Assembly (NCBI GenBank): GCA_033961575.1 | Contig: CM066735.1 | Span: 36,847,501 to 36,911,500 of the forward strand | Length of the DNA: 64,000 bases | Direction: 5' to 3' | From: Aselliscus stoliczkanus | Taxonomy: Eukaryota > Chordata > Mammalia > Chiroptera > Hipposideridae | Shown here: piece after piece, positions 35,692-47,520 of the stretch | How the letters are laid out: each line of letters opens with the position of its first letter | Numbering within the stretch: the stretch's first letter is position 1 | The notes under the pieces: generated by a model | Told to the model about the DNA's origin: nothing | The model's input: only the letters and a program-made list of their open reading frames with translations | Databases searched by the model: none | Position numbers and translations under genes: made by a program

Positions 35692-36783
35692 TGCGGGGGT
35701 CCAGCCTCCGCGGAGTTCAGGGATTCCCTCGGGTGGGACGGAGTCGGCGAGGAAAAAAAGAAAAGAGAATGGAGACACCGGAAAAAGTTCTCAGGAGCGT
35801 CTCAATTTATTGTTACAGCATGTCCCCCTTTTATAGGGACTCTTGACCATTACCTCAATTACAAGTTATGTTTCACATAAGTTTGATGGGTTTTTTTTTT
35901 CTCTTTCTCAGGGCTTTCACAGTCTTTACTTCCTTGTAATTGTTCTCTCCAGGGTAAACTGTGACCTATTCTACATTTAAGGATTATCTTATCTTTTAAT
36001 ATGATGTTCTCCTTGTGACCCAAACTCAATTTTTAGTTATCACCTAAAGAACGGTTACCATGACTACCTTGACTATCTAGTAACTATCCCAAATTCCAGC
36101 AGCTAATACACAATCATTAAGACTCACAGGGTGTATACTTGAGTTACTACCAAGAGAGACCAGGAATGGCTGAGTCTAAAGTCTATTTCTTAGTAAATAC
36201 AATACCTAGTAATCAAAGGGGTCTCATACCTCTCATATCCTATGGAGGTAGCATCTGTTTCTTAGTCAAAGCTTCAGTATCTGTTGCTGCAACAAGGCAC
36301 AAGGCAAAGGAATTCACACAAGGCTATTGAGTATCATAGCTCATGGTCAATAAGGATCTCATATCGGAACTTTCATGGCCTGGAGACCTTCGGCCTCTGA
36401 GGAGACTTTTCACTGATTATCTTAGGCAAGTTAGCTCAGGGGCTGTTACCAGCAGTTTCTCACAGCCAGGCTTTTTTGGCCTATGTGGCCAAAGGTCTGT
36501 GTTTCAGTTTCCAAGAGGCTTGAGTCCCCAATATCTCAGTTCAGGGGTCCCCACGGAACTACCGCTTGGCTTAGGTTGTCTTCCCTCTTTTCTAGGAGAT
36601 CTTACCAGTCTTTGGCTGCGTAGTTAGCTCATTGGGGTATCACAGGAACTTGCCATAAATGCAGTGAGAGTATTGTCTCCTATAGGATCCGATGTAGAGG
36701 AAAGGCACATGGGTTCACAGGAGTGGAGACTATGACTGACCATGAAACCTTGTCACATATGGGGGTGCCGACGGCTCCCAACA
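35692..36783 (-). repeat. Solo LTR of a class-II-like endogenous retrovirus, copy 2
   Basis: A 1092-bp LTR, same family and orientation as 29913-31043: in its sense it starts TGTTGGGAGCCGTCGGCACC and ends ...ACCCCCGCA. TATAAAA (plus-strand 35829-35835) and AATAAA (35806-35811) repeat the U3/R spacing. The perfect duplication TTAATG flanks it (35686-35691 and 36784-36789), different from that of copy 1, so the two are independent insertions. It keeps more CpG near its 3' end than copy 1, hinting that it is younger or from a different subfamily. No viral genes. Confidence 0.9.
35806..35811 (-). promoter_or_regulatory. LTR polyadenylation signal (copy 2)
   Basis: AATAAA on the minus strand, about 20 bp downstream of TATAAAA at 35829-35835, matching copy 1. 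Confidence 0.6.
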
Positions 36784-36789
36784 TTAATG

Positions 36790-37248
36790 GTCTGACCTTC
36801 ATATTGTTTGATTCATACTCATAATTGTTTTCAAATTTCAGAATATTTAAAAGTAATTTCTAGGAGCTCTTTTGGAGTTCTCAATATCTGTAGCCACAGT
36901 TGGTAATTCTTAGTGCTGAAAAGGTCAATTTCTGGTTCCCTTTATGCTCTGTACTAGACATATGGAACATATTTAATAAATACCTTCCCTTTATATCATG
37001 CTGCCAGAAACATAACATGAGATCATCAATTACATTAGACTTTCTTCAAATGCATATTTCCATAAAATGTATTAAGACATATTCAAGAATTTCAAAAATA
37101 TAATATACCAGTATACCTTCTTGTCAAGACACTTTATAATGCAATTAAAATCTGCAAAATTATTTCTTTATCTTATATTCTTGATTGTATCACATGTTCT
37201 ATTACAACTTTTCAATGGTCTGTATAATATTAAAAGTTTTCTTCCTTT
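36790..37248. other. Unassigned AT-rich
   Basis: Nothing recognised between LTR 2 and the next SINE. Confidence 0.5.
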
Positions 37249-37729
37249 GGGGCTGGCCGAGTGGCTTAGTTGGTTAAGAGTTGGCTTAGAGTGCGTGCTC
37301 TGAGCAACAAGTCCGCAGGTTCGATTTCCACATGGGCCAGTGAACACTGTTCCCTAGCTGAGATGTTGCTGAGCTGCCAACAGGTGGCAGGATGGCTCAG
37401 CTGGTGTAACAACAAGATTGCCTATTCAATGGTGGGCTACACCCACCTGCAACTAAAAATTGAACTCAGCATCTTGAGCTGAGCTGCCGCCTGGATGGAT
37501 CAGTCAATAGGGTGTGCACTCTTAACAAGGCTGCCGGGTTCAACTCCAACATGGGATGGTGACTATGCCCACCCATAACTAAGAATGAACTCAGCACCTT
37601 GAGCTTAGAGGCCATGAGCTGCTGACTGGATGCCAGATGGCAACTGGTGCCCTCCACAAAGAAGACTGAAGAACAACAACTTGGCTGGTCCCCTCCCCCA
37701 ATTCCCCAATAAAAATCTTTTAAAAAAAA
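37249..37729 (+). repeat. Multi-unit composite SINE
   Basis: About 480 bp joining pieces found separately elsewhere: a tRNA-like head with B-box GGTTCGATTTCC; a type C 3' block (gctgccaacaggtggcagg); a VES-like middle (gtgggctacacccacctgc, a weak second tRNA-like unit); another unit with GGGTTCAACTCC; then 'gaagactgaagaacaacaac' and CCCCAATAAAAATCTTT plus A-tail. GTTTTCTTCCTTT on the left (about 37236-37248) recurs as GGTTCTTCCTTT (about 37730-37741). Confidence 0.85.
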
Positions 37730-37756
37730 GGTTCTTCCTTTGCAAATAGTCTCCAG

Positions 37757-38195
37757 GGCAGGCCGAGTGGCTCATTGGTTAAGAGCTGGCTTGGGACGCC
37801 AGCAGCCCCAGTTCAGATCCCACATATGAGGGCCAGTGACACTGCCCTCTACAGCTAAGATGGTGAACAGCAGCTCTACATGGAGCTGGGCTGCTGTGAA
37901 TCCCCAGGACGGCACAGCTGCAGCCCCTGCTGCAATGGGCTGCCATAAGCTACAGTGAGTGGCCGGCAGCTAGCGTGAGCTGCCAAGAACCACCATGAGC
38001 GGCCATTCAGAGGCCAGCAACCGATCTGCCTCACCCGGGAATAACACAATGACTATACCAACATGGGCCAGTAAAGCAACGTCCTCCACAACTGGACTGA
38101 AGAACAAAAGGACAGCAATTTGTCTGTTCCCTTTCCCCGATTCCCCAACGCTGTTCCCCTCCCCCAATTCCCCAATAAAAATCTTTAAAAAAATA
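37757..38195 (+). repeat. Long composite SINE (type A)
   Basis: Complete copy with a perfect 13-bp target duplication AAATAGTCTCCAG (37744-37756 and 38196-38208). Head gcaggccgagtggctc, tail CCCCAATAAAAATCTTT and a short A-rich run. It lies 15 bp from the 3' duplication of the preceding SINE. Confidence 0.92.
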
Positions 38196-38208
38196 AAATA
38201 GTCTCCAG

Positions 38209-38900
38209 AGTTTGATATTGATCAAAGGTAAAACCTGATATATAAATTATTCTGAGAACTTTGAACATCAAGCTGAGGTTTCAAATTGGCCACATAAAAC
38301 CCTGTTAGCTAACAACTTCCTTCTGAAATTAACCAAAAGCAAGGAGAACAAGGAGGTAAAATGGAAATGCTGTCTTCACTGATACTAAAAAAAAACCCTT
38401 GACATCTACTTCAAAGTTTGACCAAATGGACTGAAAATTGGACCAAGGTGAAGGAAAAAGAAAACAGAAAACGAGCTGCTTACCACTGAAGATCTCAGTA
38501 AAGGCAGGATGGTTAAAACCAACAGCTCTCAGTCACCCATGACAGAGTAGATGGAACCAGATGCAGAGGCTTTTTGCTACCTTATTTGGAAATATGAATT
38601 TGCAGGGGAAACAAAGTTAACTGAAGAAATACACAGACACATTCTTTATCATTACTGTAGCAAGGTGAAAACCATGAGTAGGTAAGCACACCTACCGTAT
38701 CAGCCTTTGTCAGGTAAAAGCAAGACAAGGATACACACACACACATACACACACACACAGACACTTTTTTTTTTTTAATAGAACTCTACTAAGAGCAAGG
38801 TTGATTTCCTGAAAGCCCAGGCTACTTGCTGCTTCTTCCTCTGTACAATTTACTCTGTAAAAGCTGACTAAAAAACTAAAGCCATTAAAAAATTAGTTAA
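38209..38900. other. Unassigned, with CA-rich tract
   Basis: No gene. A CA-rich tract occurs at about 38731-38760 followed by a T-run. The small antisense frame over it is a by-product. Confidence 0.5.
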
Positions 38901-38905
38901 CACTT

Positions 38906-39020
38906 GAGTGCAAGCTGAGCTCTGAGCAACAGCAGTTCGATGCCCAGCCTGAGCTGAGCTGCTGTTGAGTTGCCAACAGGTGACAGGATGGCTCAGCTAA
39001 AAAAAAAAAAAAAAAAAAAA
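38906..39020 (+). repeat. Type C SINE, 5'-truncated
   Basis: Begins inside the element at gagtgcaagctgagctctg, so the tRNA-like head is missing, and ends ggctcagct plus a 22-base A tail. AAATTAGTTAACACTT (about 38890-38905) recurs as AAATTAGTAACACTT (about 39019-39033). Truncation with an intact duplication is the signature of incomplete reverse transcription. Confidence 0.85.
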
Positions 39021-39034
39021 ATTAGTAACACTTA

Positions 39035-39035
<1 letters not shown>

Positions 39036-39065
<30 letters not shown>
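39036..39065. repeat. (AAT)n microsatellite
   Basis: Ten AAT units. Confidence 0.95.
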
Positions 39066-39319
39066 GCCAGCACAAGAGGTAAGCAAAAACTCTTCAAACA
39101 AAAAGGCCACTGTTATTAAGCATTCTTTAGAAGAATAACATCAGAGGAACTATAAGATTTGTTTGTTACATGATAAAACTGTATGCTAGTCACTCAGAGA
39201 GACAGAGGAGGGATGGGAGGAATAGATTGAGCCCAGAACCTGACCCATGAAGACATGGAAACTAAATTTTTGATGGGGGTAACACTGACAGTATGTGAGG
39301 GGAGAATTATTTTTTAAAT

Positions 39320-40110
39320 TGTGTGCCAGCAATTTTATAAAGGAAAAATGAAATCAGAACCCTATGCTATTTCTTACAAAAAATCAATTCCAGATGAATT
39401 AAAGATTTAAATGTGAACATCAAAGCCACAAAAACTTTCAGAAGTAAAAACAGGGTATCTCCATGACCTAGAGGTAAGGAAGAAATTTTTAAAATGAGAC
39501 AAAAACAATGCAGACTTCAATGGAAAAGACTAATACATAGAGCTTCATTAACATTGAAATCATATGTTTTTCAAAAACATTCTAACAAGAGTGAACATAT
39601 AACCCACAAGCTATGAGAAGTTAAATGTACCACAATAACTGACAAAAGATTAGAGAAAACATAAAGAATGCCTCCAAGTCAACATGAAAATTACAATTAA
39701 CCCAATAGAAACTCTGGGGAGAAACTTATGAGTATGTATTGGCAACACAAGCCACTTAAGTGAAGAGAAAATAAGTATGGAAATAAACAAATTGAAAGGT
39801 GATCAACAATCAGGGAAACATAAATTAAAACCATAATGATACAACATTTTACTCTGATCATAGTAACAAAAATTTTAAAATTTGATATCCATGCTGGCCA
39901 GGACATAGGACCCTGGGAACTGTCATGTACTCCTCAAGGGAATGTAAACAGTCGTAACCATTTTGAAACTGATTTCACATTCTCTGAAGCTATCCACACA
40001 CAGAATCAAGTACTCGCAAACTCAGGCACATACCTCAGAGCAATGGGCGGACCCAACCTTTTTTTGCTGACATCTTCCTTAATATTTTTGAAAACTCTAT
40101 ACCCCCTTAC
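39320..40110 (+). repeat. L1 ORF2 C-terminal fragment
   Basis: Old plus-strand L1: 'aatcaattccagatgaatt', 'aaagatttaaatgtgaaca', 'aacccaatagaaactctgg', 'aaggtgatcaacaatcagg', 'cataaattaaaaccataatg' and 'gaactgtcatgtactcc' are ORF2 3'-half landmarks. Frame broken throughout. Confidence 0.85.
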
Positions 40111-41532
40111 CCATTTTTAAGTTGGCTACCATCATTAATCAGAAGTTTTTGTTATTCCAAAGGATGTGATGTCCAGTATAATATACATAGAATATTATTA
40201 AATAAAACTGTTAAATCTCTCTTTTTAAATGTTTCTAAGGAATATAAATATAATAATAAATTTTTACCAATGATCATTTTCTGGTTACTTTTTTTTGGTT
40301 ATAAATCTTTCATTATTTTAACATAATGTGTGCATATTCTAGGAATAAGGAAAAATACAAATAAGTAGAATTTTAAAATTAACTCATAATCCTATGAATG
40401 ACTGTACTTTTTTATCTTTCATCCTTCACACATTTTTCTGTGCATATATGTAATATACAAATGTACATTTTTAAAAATACAATAGTCTCATGTTACTAAA
40501 TAACATTATTTTCATTTTAAATCCTGTCAGGAACTTCGTTTTGTTCAAATGAATAAAGCTTTCCTATTAAAAGGCAGAGATTTAAAGATTGGTTCAATAT
40601 ATGATAAACAATGAGATGCAGATAAGAAAGGATGCATCTAAAACCACTAATAGCAAGCAACGAATTAAAAGTAGAAAATTGGACAATGGTTTATCCGAAA
40701 AATGCAAATAAAATAAAGCTATATGGCAATGTTAATATCAGGGAAAATAAAAATCAAGGTAAAGTACATTAAATAGGGGTAAGGATGGTTTTGATTAAAC
40801 TTCCAATGCATCACTTTGAGTTTGTTTCTTACTCTCCTTATCTTGTCTATTTCATTCACTTCTCTAAGCACATCATCTTTGCTTAAACGCCTGTTGTGTA
40901 CATTTTCTTTCAATTCCAAGAGAGACTGAATCACCCTTTCTCTAAAAGTTCCTGCTGTTTTTGCTCCTTTTCTGGCTCTTCCTAAAGCTTTGGTTCACTC
41001 TTATTTTCTGGTTTTCCTTCAGTTTGACAGGGGTTTCATCTTGTGTCTTTCTTCCTTTCCTCCTTCTTTCCTTTTTATCTGCTTAGTTCTCTGAATACAG
41101 TTACTTCAGTATTTAACCAAACAGTTTCTTCCTCATCTTTTCTAGTCTTGCTTAGTGCTATGAACAACAGACCTGCAAAATTCCAGCAAATTGGCTCTTC
41201 CTCCTTTCCCTGACCTCAGGGACCACGGTCACGCTGCAGGAGAAGGTGGTACTCAGGCGAGAAAAATGACCAGACTCAACTATCATTTATTTGTAACCAG
41301 CTGTTATTTGTAATCATCATAATTAGCTTTTCTTTAACATTCATAAATTTAACATCTGTCCTCTTTCTCCTTGAACTCGTATCTCTCTTACATCTCCCTC
41401 ACCTAATTTTGTCCAAATGGAATATATTTGACATGTGAAAGTCTATCAGTAAAAATATTATACCAATTTAGAAAATAAAAAAAAATAGTAAAGATGTAAC
41501 ATTAGTGAATAAAAAATAAATTGAAAGAAAAT
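40111..41532. other. Unassigned
   Basis: No gene or named repeat. A pyrimidine-rich segment lies at about 40940-41110; a 71-codon minus frame (40934-40719) is unrecognised and may be part of an old L1. Confidence 0.4.
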
Positions 41533-42868
41533 AAATAAGGGGACTTCTGTTTCCAGGAAGATGGGTAGACCTACTTTTCCTTACTCTTTCCACTAAGTAC
41601 AACCCAAAGCCCTGGATATTATATATAAAACAAGCATAACAAGAGTCTGAAGAGTAGGGGAAAAAAAAGAAGACTTCCCAGGAACCACAGGAACCACCGA
41701 ATGACAGTGGTGAGTTCCTTGGGGTATCTTATTTGCCTCATGTATCCCAGACTTGGAGCTAAAAAAGCTGGCAAATTGGAAATACCAATAGACATATGTG
41801 AAAAGAAGCCTCAACAAAAGCCTCTCCAGCCAAAAGAACCAGGAAAGGGGAAGCTGAGCAAAGCAGAAAACTTTTAGAAAATAATTTCTTCACTCAATTC
41901 AAAAACACAGCAGGACGGGGGGCGGGGAGCGGGATTGGGGAGACTTGTGGCTCTACCTCAATTACACCAGCAAAAGCTAAGGAACCTAGACCTTCATCCT
42001 TGTAAGACAATTATAAGGTACCACAAAACCCTCCCTACCAGGATGGTTTCAGAGAGGGCCAAGCAGGGAGCCAAGACTTTCATCTCTGCCAACCAGTAAC
42101 TAGCTTACCCCCTGCAGCGTCAGTGGAGACCACATGGGGAGCTGGAACTCCTGAACTCCCAACCCCACCAAGCAGTAATGAGGACCCCCGCTATGTGCCA
42201 GCAGAGCACACTGTTTGGAGGAATTTGTACTTCTCCTGCCATCTGGCAGGAGCAGATCTGCTGAAGAGCAGTGTCACATTCATCCAGCTAAAAGAGTTTT
42301 AAATAAGATATGGTCTCACAACATAATACAAAAATGTCCAGATGTCAATCAAAAGTCACTTCTTATACCAAGAACCAGAAAGATCTCAAACTAAATGTAA
42401 AGAAGAATCAATAGATGCCAAGACAAAGGTGACAGAGTTGCTAGAATTACCTGACAAAGATTTCAAGGCAGTCATGATAAAAACACTTCAGTAAGCAATT
42501 ATGAAAACAAAACATAGAAAACATCAGCAAAGAAATATAAAGCCTTAGCAAAGAAATAAACTATATAATGAGGACCCAATGGAACTGAAAAATACAAAAA
42601 CAACACCAATAAAAAAAATAAAAAATAAAAAACCAACACTCAGCAGATGGGATTAACAGAGGAATAGAAAAAAAGGAGGAAAAAATAAGTGAACTGGAAA
42701 ATAAAACAATAGAAACTATTCGACCTGAACAACAGAGATAAATAGACTAAAAACAAAAACATGAACAAAGGATCTAACATATGTGTTATCAGAGTTTAGG
42801 AAAAAGGGGAGAAAGAATACAGGACTAAAATATACTCAAAGAAAGAATGGCTGAAAACTTCAAAATTG

Positions 42869-42869
<1 letters not shown>

Positions 42870-42902
<33 letters not shown>
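42870..42902. repeat. (CA)n microsatellite
   Basis: Sixteen AC units followed by A-rich sequence, inside the L1. Confidence 0.95.
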
Positions 42903-42907
<5 letters not shown>

Positions 42908-43412
42908 AAAAACAAAAAAAAAAACATAAAACTACAGATTCAAGAATCTGCTCAAATTTTATACAGGATAAGCCAAAGAAATTGATGTCAAAACATCATA
43001 ATAAACTTTTAAAGGCGCTCTCTCTCAGAAGTGACAACTTAACTATATGAAAAAAAAAAACAATTCAAATTAAAAGTAAAAGGATGATAAAATATATTCT
43101 GTGTAAATATTTTAGCCAAATGAAAGCATGTGTACATTATGAGAATATGATTAGCACATAAAGTTGACTTCAGAGCAAAGAAAACACCAGGGACAGAGAG
43201 TGACATTACATAATGATAGAAGGGCCAATTCTCCAAGAAAATACAGCAATCCTAAATGTATATGCACTAAACTACAGAGATGAAAAACATGTAAAGCAAA
43301 AATTTATAAAACTAAAAGAATAAATAGACATCCACAATAGTGTTGGAGACTTCAACACTCCTCTGTCAACAATTGGTAGAACACCAGACAAAATCATCAA
43401 GAATATAAAATA

Positions 43413-43843
43413 GGGGCTGGCCGAGTGGTGCGTTGGTTAAGAACTGGCTTGGGAACCCCACCTCTGAGCAGCAGGGCCCTGGTTCGGATCCCACATATGA
43501 GGGCCAATGACACTGCCCTCTACAGCTAAGGTGGTGCACAACAGCTCCACCTGGAGCTGGGCTAACATGAACCGCTGCCGACTGCAGTGGGCTGCCATAA
43601 GCTAGTGAGTGGCCAGCAGCCAGCATGAGCGACTGGCAGCTGGTGTGAGCTGCCGTGAGCCGCCATGAGCGGCTGTCCAGAGGCTGGTGACCGATCTGCC
43701 TCACTGGGGAAGAGCGCAATGACAATAACAACATGGGCCAGTGAAGCGACATCCTCCACAACTAGACTGAAGAACCAAAGAACAGCAACTTGTCTGTTCC
43801 CCTCCCCCAATTCCCCAATAAAATCTTAAAAAAAAAAAAAAAA
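43413..43843 (+). repeat. Long composite SINE (type A)
   Basis: Complete copy inserted in the L1 endonuclease region. The target duplication AAGAATATAAAATAG (about 43398-43412) recurs as AAGAATATAAAGTAG (about 43843-43857). Head ggggctggccgagtggtg, B-box GGTTCGGATCCC, tail CCCCAATAAAATCTT plus an A run. Frames antisense to it are by-products. Confidence 0.92.
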
Positions 43844-44362
43844 AGAATATAAAGTAGCACCACCATCACTCAACAGGATTTACTTGCCATTCATACAACA
43901 CTCCCACTCAATGATAGAATACTCTATTTTTCAAGTGTCTATGGAACATATACCAAGAGAGACCACCTCCTGGGGCATAAAAAATCTTCAGGCATTTATA
44001 AAGTAATCATACAGGGTATATTTTCTGACCACAGTGGACTCAAACTATAAATCAATAACAGAAAAGTAACAGGAAAATTTCCAAATACATGATGACTAAA
44101 GAACACACTTCTAAATAATCTATGGGCTAAAAAGGAAGTCACAAGAAAAATAAAAATGTACATTGATGAATACAAATTCAGCATATAAAAATTTGTGAGA
44201 GGCAGCTAAGGCACTGGTGAGAGAGAAATTAATAGCATTAAATGTTTTATTAGTAAGAGGAAAGTCTCAAATCAAAAATATATTCTCCATTTGAGATTAC
44301 ATGTATATTATACTTTTTTATGTGACCCACAGTTCTTGGAGGCCCTGATATGTTTTGGTCAC

Positions 44363-44478
44363 CTTTTTTTTTTTTTTTTTTTGAGGGCAGTGTCACTGGC
44401 CCTCATATGTGGGACCTAAACCGGGGCCGCTGGCTTCCCAAGCCAGCGCTCAACTACCGCGCCACTCTGCCGGCACCT
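44363..44478 (-). repeat. Short SINE (type A head only)
   Basis: Minus-strand short SINE with a T19 tail on the plus strand (44364-44382), then 'gagggcagtgtcactggcc', B-box in reverse, ending 'ccactctgccggcacc'. Target duplication TGTTTTGGTCAC (44351-44362) recurs as TGTTTTGCTCAC (about 44479-44490). Confidence 0.88.
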
Positions 44479-44959
44479 GTTTTGCTCACTATGATTTTTC
44501 TCTTTTGTTTCAGTTTGGGTGTTTCTATTCACCTATGTTCAAATTAATTAATTCATTCCTAAACTATGTCAAATCCACTGGTGAGCCCATCAAAGCTACT
44601 TTTATCTGTTAACACGGTTTTAAAAATTATTTCTAGCACTTACATTTGTTTCTTTCTTATTATAGTTTCTGTCTACTGAAATTCACCATCTGTTAAATCC
44701 CATTGTGCACTTTTTTCGCTAGAGATTTTCACAGATTAATCATACTTATGTTGAAGACTGTCTGACAGTTTCAACGTCTGGGCCACCTCTGAGTCTAAGG
44801 TCTATATTTTGTCTCTTGACAGCAGATTGTTGTTTCTTGCTTTTTTGTGCATCTTATAGTTTTTTTATTGAATTCTATACATCTTGGGTAGACGCATAGA
44901 GACAGGTAAACGATATTGAGGCTTGGAAAGGTGCATGACTTTTTTTAAAAAATATTTTT

Positions 44960-45092
44960 ATTTATTTTATTTTATTTTATTTTATTTATATAATTTTAGA
45001 GGGCAGTGTCACAGGCCCTCCTATGTGGGACCCGAACCAGGGCCACTGGCATCCCAAGCCAGCTCTTAACCATCGCGCCACTCAGCCTGCCC
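44960..45092 (-). repeat. Short SINE (type A head only) with (TTTTA)n tail
   Basis: Third minus-strand short SINE: body 'gagggcagtgtcacaggcc' through 'ccactcagcctgccc'. The A-rich tail has expanded to (TTTTA)n on the plus strand (about 44960-44985). I could not fix a target duplication because both flanks are T-rich. Confidence 0.85.
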
Positions 45093-45097
45093 AAATG

Positions 45098-45101
<4 letters not shown>

Positions 45102-45130
<29 letters not shown>
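45102..45130. repeat. Poly(T) tract
   Basis: Twenty-nine consecutive T, 10 bp beyond the short SINE. It may be the remnant tail of another minus-strand retroposon. Confidence 0.95.
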
Positions 45131-45134
<4 letters not shown>

Positions 45135-46160
45135 GGCTGTAATGAGGAAGAGTGATTCAATCCAGCCAGGAGTTGAACTAGGCCTGAGTTTTTTTATTGC
45201 TTTGGTACCTTCCACTGTACCACTTGCTCAAACTTCCCCTAGCGGGCAGGTGTGGACCAGGGTTTCCAGTGGGTTTCTTTATGTATTTGTTTGTTGGTTT
45301 ATGCTATCTTCTCAACTCTCAGTCTTCCCTGTCACCTACACCATAGAGGGGTTCTCTCTTTTTTTTCTTTTCTAAACTAGAGTCAGTGTTTACTACCCAG
45401 AGGTGGGGAGGTAAGGTGTTTCTCTGTGGTTTTGGTCAAGGCTTATCCTTAGGCAAGCCCTGTGCTTACGTCTCTAAAAAGGGGCTTTCTGAATGCTCAT
45501 GCCCTTGTTCCCCATTACAGCCAAACTCTACCTAAACTATTTGGTAGATCTTCATTTGGAAGAGAGTGTCTTGCCTGTGACCCGAAGATAGGAAAATATA
45601 TATAACCCTATTGTGTAAGCGTAGGGTCCTAGCACCAGGGTTTCTCCCTCCCTACCTCCCTTGGAGGTAGAGGGTTTGGGGAGTTGTTTGGTTTTTTTCT
45701 TTTGCCTTTTACTTCACTGTTCCTTGGGAAAGACAGCACTTGTTTCCTCCCCTTAAATCTTTCATGCCATTTGAGAGAACATTCTGGAAGGGGCTTCATG
45801 CTTTCCCTGCAGACACCATCATGCCCTCCTCCAGGACGGCACTGCTGAGGGAGTCTCTCAGCTCTCATTCCTTGTCTCTAATTTTTCTCATGAGCACCCA
45901 CTGGGGGTCTGTGGAGAAGAACCTGAAAGTGGGTGCAGACTCCATTTGTGTCTATGGCTCCTAAAGTTTTAATCCTCTCACTTGGCCTTGAGCAATTCAT
46001 TGAAAAGTTTACCTGGTTCTCACAGTTTATACAGCACCCACCATCTCTTTCTCCCATGCTCTGCCACCCCTAAGCCAATGCTTGTCTCTCCTTGGAGCAG
46101 CCTGCCTGTCTTTGGGTTCCCGGTTGAATTTCCTATGACTTCAGCTCTCTGACAAGCTCA

Positions 46161-47277
46161 AAAAAAGTTCAGTTTTGTAATTTATCTGATTTTTTTTTTT
46201 CTTATTTGGAAAGGTGGGCTCATCCTTTCTAACTTTTTATACCCCAGGCAAAGTAAAAGCCTCCAAGTTTTCAATTTGTGATTGACATATATCAAATTTA
46301 AGTCACTAATCACATAATTCCTTCCATAGAAACTCTTTTTTTTTTTCCTGGTGTTCTGAATGATTTTGACCTTTCAAATACAATCTCCTGCAAATTGCTG
46401 TTAAGTCAGGGCATCTCAATTTCTGGTTTTTCAAAACGAAAATATCAATATTTTACTTGTGATAAGGTTATTTTAACTATTTCTGTTTCCTTCAGTTGCT
46501 TTGGAATTTAAATTTAAGTTCTTAATTTAACAAATTGAGAAATTAATAAGAATTTTAAAATATTCACAATTCACTTTGAAATTTTATATGCTAGTCATAA
46601 AATTAAAGCTGTTATATTATTTGAATAATTTGCAAGTGAATACTCAACATATTAAAGTTTTAAAAGCTGGAAGATTATATTCAAAGGGATATAAATAAAA
46701 TCACTGGCAGTTTAAATATAATGAGCATATACAAAATGACAGAATTTTGGTTAGAAAAATAGCCTGAATTAAGGGAAAATTTTAATATGTACTGATTGTT
46801 ATTTCACTAGTCTGTAAGCAGTTCTTTGCTTCGCTGGCCAATATCATCAGTAACATATCAATCTTACCTTAGTTGATTTTAAGAAAAGCATAAGTTGCCC
46901 GTAACCAAAATTGAACATTCTTACAAAGCTGTTAAATCACTTCTCTTAAAGCTATCCAAACACTCCTGGTAGGACTATAATTGATAAATTCATCAAATGG
47001 GATATTCTACAGATTAGACTTTAATTTTTTGTGTGTGAATTGATTTGTGAATTGTATATTAGGCTAATTGTCCATTTTGGAAAATTGAGTATTGACCAAT
47101 TTACCTGCTCTCATTAAAGCTTCAAGCAATAGAAACAACCTAAGCATCCATCAATGGGGACACACTAGCTACATAGAGCTCAAGCATCAGAAAGAGAAAG
47201 ATGGGGTTTCAAACAATTGACAGGAACAAATCCTCAGTAGATAAGGAACAAAGCAAGTTACTGCCACTTACATAATT
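46161..47277. other. Unassigned AT-rich
   Basis: No gene. A short L1-like phrase (caacctaagcatccatc) occurs near 47136. Confidence 0.5.
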
Positions 47278-47512
47278 CAGTGATTCTAAAGGTGTGATCT
47301 CCAGACCAGCATCATCAGCATCACCTAGGAACTTGTTAGAAAGGCAAATTCTCAAATGTCAGTCTTAACTTAGTGAATTAGAAACTCGGAGGTGTGTGTG
47401 GGGGAGCCAGGGGGGGTCAGGGCAAGGTAGGAGGGGATGCACATTTAAGCGAACTGTGTTTTCACAAGCCCTCCAGGTTATTGTGAGGCATGCTAAACTT
47501 AGAGAATTACTG
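47278..47512 (+). mobile_element. MER5A-like hAT-Charlie element
   Basis: CAG...CTG ends, with 'gaccagcatcatcagcatc', 'aggaacttgttagaaagg' and 'acaagccctccaggtta' matching MER5A as I recall it. 8-bp target duplication ACATAATT (47270-47277) and ATATAATT (47513-47520), one mismatch. The usual C-rich centre is a G-rich run here (47399-47436). Non-coding. Confidence 0.9.
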
Positions 47513-47520
47513 ATATAATT

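Larger units (their letters stand above)
41533..44260 (+). repeat. L1 (old, L1M-like): 5'UTR, ORF1 region and ORF2 endonuclease
   Basis: Continuous plus-strand L1 with a SINE inside. 41533-42300 is 5'UTR-like; 42300-43035 matches L1 5'UTR/ORF1-type DNA ('gaaagaatggctgaaaact', 'cagattcaagaatctgc'). From about 43150 the ORF2 endonuclease is recognisable although frame-broken: VGDFNTPLS at about 43342-43368 and, beyond the SINE, SDHSGLKL at about 44026-44049, both carrying catalytic residues of L1 endonuclease. Truncated before the reverse transcriptase. Inactive. A (CA)n tract interrupts it at 42870-42902. Confidence 0.85.
44285..46160 (-). repeat. Probable old L1 3' region
   Basis: Plus-strand phrases such as 'gaagactgtctgacagtt', 'tcaacgtctgggcc' and 'tttattgaattctatac' resemble the reverse of an old L1 3' region. 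Two short SINEs and a 29-base T run interrupt it. The second half (45130-46160) is GC-richer and less certain. Small frames within it on both strands are unrecognised. Confidence 0.4.

Noticed and set aside
29913..36783. The two LTRs as the two ends of one provirus
   Set aside because: Each has its own different, perfect 6-bp duplication, and the DNA between them is L1, MIR and unassigned sequence with no retroviral interior.
41533..46160. L1 twin-priming (5' inversion) joining 41533-44260 and 44285-46160
   Set aside because: Twin priming puts the inverted 5' part next to a sense 3' part in the other order; here the orientation is the reverse of that, so two separate elements are more likely.
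47399..47436. G-rich run as a quadruplex regulatory element
   Set aside because: Uneven loops (up to 10 bases) inside a MER5A copy; weak motif, probably local drift of the element.
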